Positions 62,421 to 64,000 of a DNA stretch of 64,000 bases are shown piece after piece. The notes below the pieces were generated by a model. The model did no database searches. It had not been told where the DNA came from and worked only from the letters and a program-made list of their open reading frames with translations. Position 1 is the stretch's first letter. Each line of letters starts with the position of its first letter. Origin of the DNA: an uncultured Desulfosporosinus sp. (lineage in GTDB: Bacteria; Bacillota; Desulfitobacteriia; Desulfitobacteriales; Desulfitobacteriaceae); contig CAKMJS010000007.1 in the NCBI GenBank assembly GCA_927405585.1, positions 1-64,000 on the forward strand. The letters run 5' to 3'. A program made the position numbers and the translations under genes.

Positions 62421-63432
62421 GTACTTTCTAGGGGTCGACGTCGGGTCAGTTAGTACAAATATTGTTTTGCTAAGACCAGACAATACTTTGAAAGAGGCTC
62501 TATATCTGAGAACACAAGGGCGGCCTATGCAAACGATTCAAGAAGGGATTAAACTATTACGGTCTAAAATTGGGAACTCTGCTGAAATAATGGGGGTTGG
62601 AACGACAGGGAGCGCGCGTCAGCTAGCGGCCACTTTGTTAGGAGCGGATGTCGTGAAAAACGAGATTACCGCTCATGCTGTCGCTGCTTCGCGAGTGAAT
62701 CCTGAGGTGCAGACGATTCTTGAGATCGGAGGGCAAGACTCGAAAATCATTATTCTCAGGGATGGTGTCGCTGCTGATTTCGCCATGAATACCGTCTGTG
62801 CAGCAGGAACAGGGTCGTTTCTCGATCAACAAGCTGCGAGGTTGGGCATTCCAATTGAAGAGTTCGGTCCACTAGCGTTACAGGCTAAGCACCCGGTTCA
62901 GATTGCCGGGCGTTGTTCTGTTTTTGCGGAATCGGATATGATCCACAAACAACAGTTAGGGCATTCACTCTCGGATATTTTAGCAGGTCTATGCCAGGCC
63001 ATGGTGCGAAATTATCTTAATAATGTGGGAAAGAACAAGGATATTAGAGGCCCGATTTTCTTTCAAGGGGGAGTGGCCGCTAATCCTGGGATACGTAAAG
63101 CCTTTGAAGTGGAGTTAGGACAACCTGTGATTGTGCCGGAACATTATGACGTGATGGGTGCCTTAGGTGCGGCGTACTTAGCCCAAGAAAAAGTGGGAAT
63201 GCAAGTAGGAATGAGGTCCAAATTTCGCGGCTTACACCTAGGTGAGACTCAATTCGAAGCTAAGAGTTTTGAATGCTCTGGATGCGCAAATCATTGTGAG
63301 GTTGTCGAAATCCAACAGGATGGGATAAGCTTAGCAAGGTGGGGAGATCGTTGCGGAAAATGGTCGATCGCAAGCAGCACTAGTGTTGACAACGATAGTG
63401 TAGAACATAAAGTGAAACAACTTGGAGCATAA
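62404..63432 (+). CDS. BcrA/BadF-type ATPase activase
   Basis: 342 residues, ASKHA-fold ATPase: phosphate loop GVDVGSVSTNIVLL, EIGGQDSKII, CAAGTGSFLDQQAARLG and FQGGVAANPGI. The cysteine in VCAAGTG and the one in AGRCSVFAESD match the cluster ligands of 2-hydroxyacyl-CoA dehydratase activators. An added tail carries FECSGCANHCEV and RCGKW, another possible metal site. Start GTG 62404 overlaps part 2 by 17 bases. No dehydratase subunits are in the window. Confidence 0.85.
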   Translation: MLGEDKYFLGVDVGSVSTNIVLLRPDNTLKEALYLRTQGRPMQTIQEGIKLLRSKIGNSAEIMGVGTTGSARQLAATLLGADVVKNEITAHAVAASRVNPEVQTILEIGGQDSKIIILRDGVAADFAMNTVCAAGTGSFLDQQAARLGIPIEEFGPLALQAKHPVQIAGRCSVFAESDMIHKQQLGHSLSDILAGLCQAMVRNYLNNVGKNKDIRGPIFFQGGVAANPGIRKAFEVELGQPVIVPEHYDVMGALGAAYLAQEKVGMQVGMRSKFRGLHLGETQFEAKSFECSGCANHCEVVEIQQDGISLARWGDRCGKWSIASSTSVDNDSVEHKVKQLGA

Positions 63433-63492
63433 ACACACAATACCGTGAAATATAAACAACAGTGAACTTACTACAACTGTGAAATAAAAAAA

Positions 63493-63521
63493 TTGACCTC
63501 AATAGAAGGTTCTGATATACT
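63493..63521 (+). promoter_or_regulatory. Sigma-A promoter of lysA
   Basis: TTGACC (63493-63498), 17 bases, TATACT (63516-63521); the riboswitch aptamer begins 19 bases downstream. Confidence 0.8.
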
Positions 63522-63539
63522 TAATAAAATTTAATAATG

Positions 63540-63753
63540 CCTCATCTCTTTGGAGGTGTGGTAGAGGCGCGGATGACAAGAGTACCGTGGAGTAAGTAGC
63601 GGATACTGATGAGCCCATGGGAAAGGGAATTTCGCCGAAGTCCAAAAATACCGTAGTTTTTGGCGCTGGGTCTGTGGTAAAGAACTGCAGGACTGTCACA
63701 CGATGTATTAGACCATGCAACGTGTGGAGAGCTACTCCCAACAGGAGATGAGG
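63540..63753 (+). ncRNA. Lysine riboswitch (L box) aptamer
   Basis: Outer stem P1: CCTCATCTC (63540-63548) with GAGATGAGG (63745-63753). Inside are the L-box landmarks in order: GTAGAGGCGCGG, CAAGAGTA, GGGAAAGGG, CGCCGAAG, CTGGGTCTG, AACTGCAGGACTGTCAC and GTGGAGAGCTAC. Lysine binding would favour the terminator at 63777 and shut off the gene below. It sits between a good promoter and lysA. Confidence 0.95.
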
Positions 63754-63776
63754 GTCGATGTTTACGTGCATAAAGT

Positions 63777-63818
63777 ACGGTAACAGAGGACTCCTTCTGT
63801 TGCCGTTTTAATTTTTTT
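63777..63818 (+). terminator. Riboswitch-controlled terminator before lysA
   Basis: ACGGTAACAG and CTGTTGCCGT with inner AGGA/TCCT pairing, then a long T-rich tail (TTTTAATTTTTTT). It is the expression platform of the lysine riboswitch. Confidence 0.88.
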
Positions 63819-63850
63819 GAGTAAGCTATTGGGAAAGGGAGGACGAAGAA

Positions 63851-64000
63851 ATGAGGCTACACGGTACGCAATTGGTGAATGAACAAGGACATTTGGAAAT
63901 TGGCGGATGTGACACTGTAGAATTAGCCAAACAATTTGGGACACCGCTTTACATTATGGATGAAGCCCATATAAGGGACATTTGCCGACAGTACCATTGT
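63851..64000 (+). CDS. lysA: Diaminopimelate decarboxylase, start only (cut by window edge)
   Basis: First 50 codons from ATG 63851 (AGGGAGG nine bases ahead), frame open to the window end. MRLHGTQLVNEQGHLEIGGC, followed by LAKQFGTPLYIMDE, matches the start of LysA, the PLP enzyme making lysine from meso-diaminopimelate. The lysine riboswitch directly upstream supports the call. Confidence 0.88.
   Translation, partial: MRLHGTQLVNEQGHLEIGGCDTVELAKQFGTPLYIMDEAHIRDICRQYHC

Overview
The window reads as a chromosomal segment of an anaerobic, endospore-forming Firmicute of the Peptococcaceae/Desulfitobacteriaceae type (Desulfosporosinus- or Desulfitobacterium-like; this is inferred from gene content and order, no search was run). 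Support comes from complete sporulation loci (spoIIIAA-AH, spoIVB, spo0A, spoIIM, spoIIA operon, spoVA genes), strong Shine-Dalgarno sites before nearly every gene, ferredoxin-dependent 2-oxoacid oxidoreductase, an Nfn-type transhydrogenase and dehydratase-activase genes.

Layout. 1-2709: end of efp and a membrane PAS-GGDEF-EAL protein. 3058-8258: spoIIIA operon. 8664-13871: a carboxyltransferase fused to a biotin carrier (with what looks like a retained internal accB start), accC, Asp23/AmaP-type envelope genes, nusB. 14178-18038: nfnAB-like transhydrogenase plus folD-fchA, a one-carbon/NADPH block. 18238-29589: the classic Firmicute string xseA-xseB-ispA-(DUF212)-dxs-tlyA-nadK-argR-recN-spoIVB-spo0A. 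29971-37432, minus strand: an accessory island with two paralogous cassettes, each a MalT/LuxR-type STAND regulator followed by a tiny protein of a shared, uncharacterised family and a small integral membrane protein; both carry a similar CCTACTTWAGTAGG operator-like palindrome between regulator and target genes. 37922-45096: a stand-alone RNA polymerase alpha-CTD-like protein, a sigma-54 enhancer-binding protein, a sigma-54 promoter, leucine dehydrogenase and a four-subunit 2-oxoacid:ferredoxin oxidoreductase with a companion P-loop protein: a branched-chain amino-acid oxidation block that parallels the Bacillus bkd locus but with ferredoxin chemistry. 45339-54718: nudF, spoIIM, ald, yqzK-like, xerD, deoB, punA, pdp, a CoA-binding protein, dacF. 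54785-56391 (minus): spoIIAA-spoIIAB-sigF, convergent with dacF. 56577-60130: spoVAC-AD-AE-AF. 60272-63432: split DUF2229/BadF activase-like system. 63493-64000: promoter, lysine riboswitch, terminator and the start of lysA.

Between the genes lie several repeat families: at least seven heptad-phased, inverted CGAGGYR/TCGTGCA elements, mostly sitting immediately upstream of ribosome-binding sites; GGGGACGG/GGGACAAG REP-like palindromes; and purine-rich AACTAAG tandem heptads. No tRNA, rRNA, CRISPR array or intact insertion sequence was found. The most novel-looking items are the duplicated regulator/small-protein/membrane-protein cassettes, the carboxyltransferase-BCCP gene with a nested start, the alpha-CTD-like protein, and the heptad intergenic elements.
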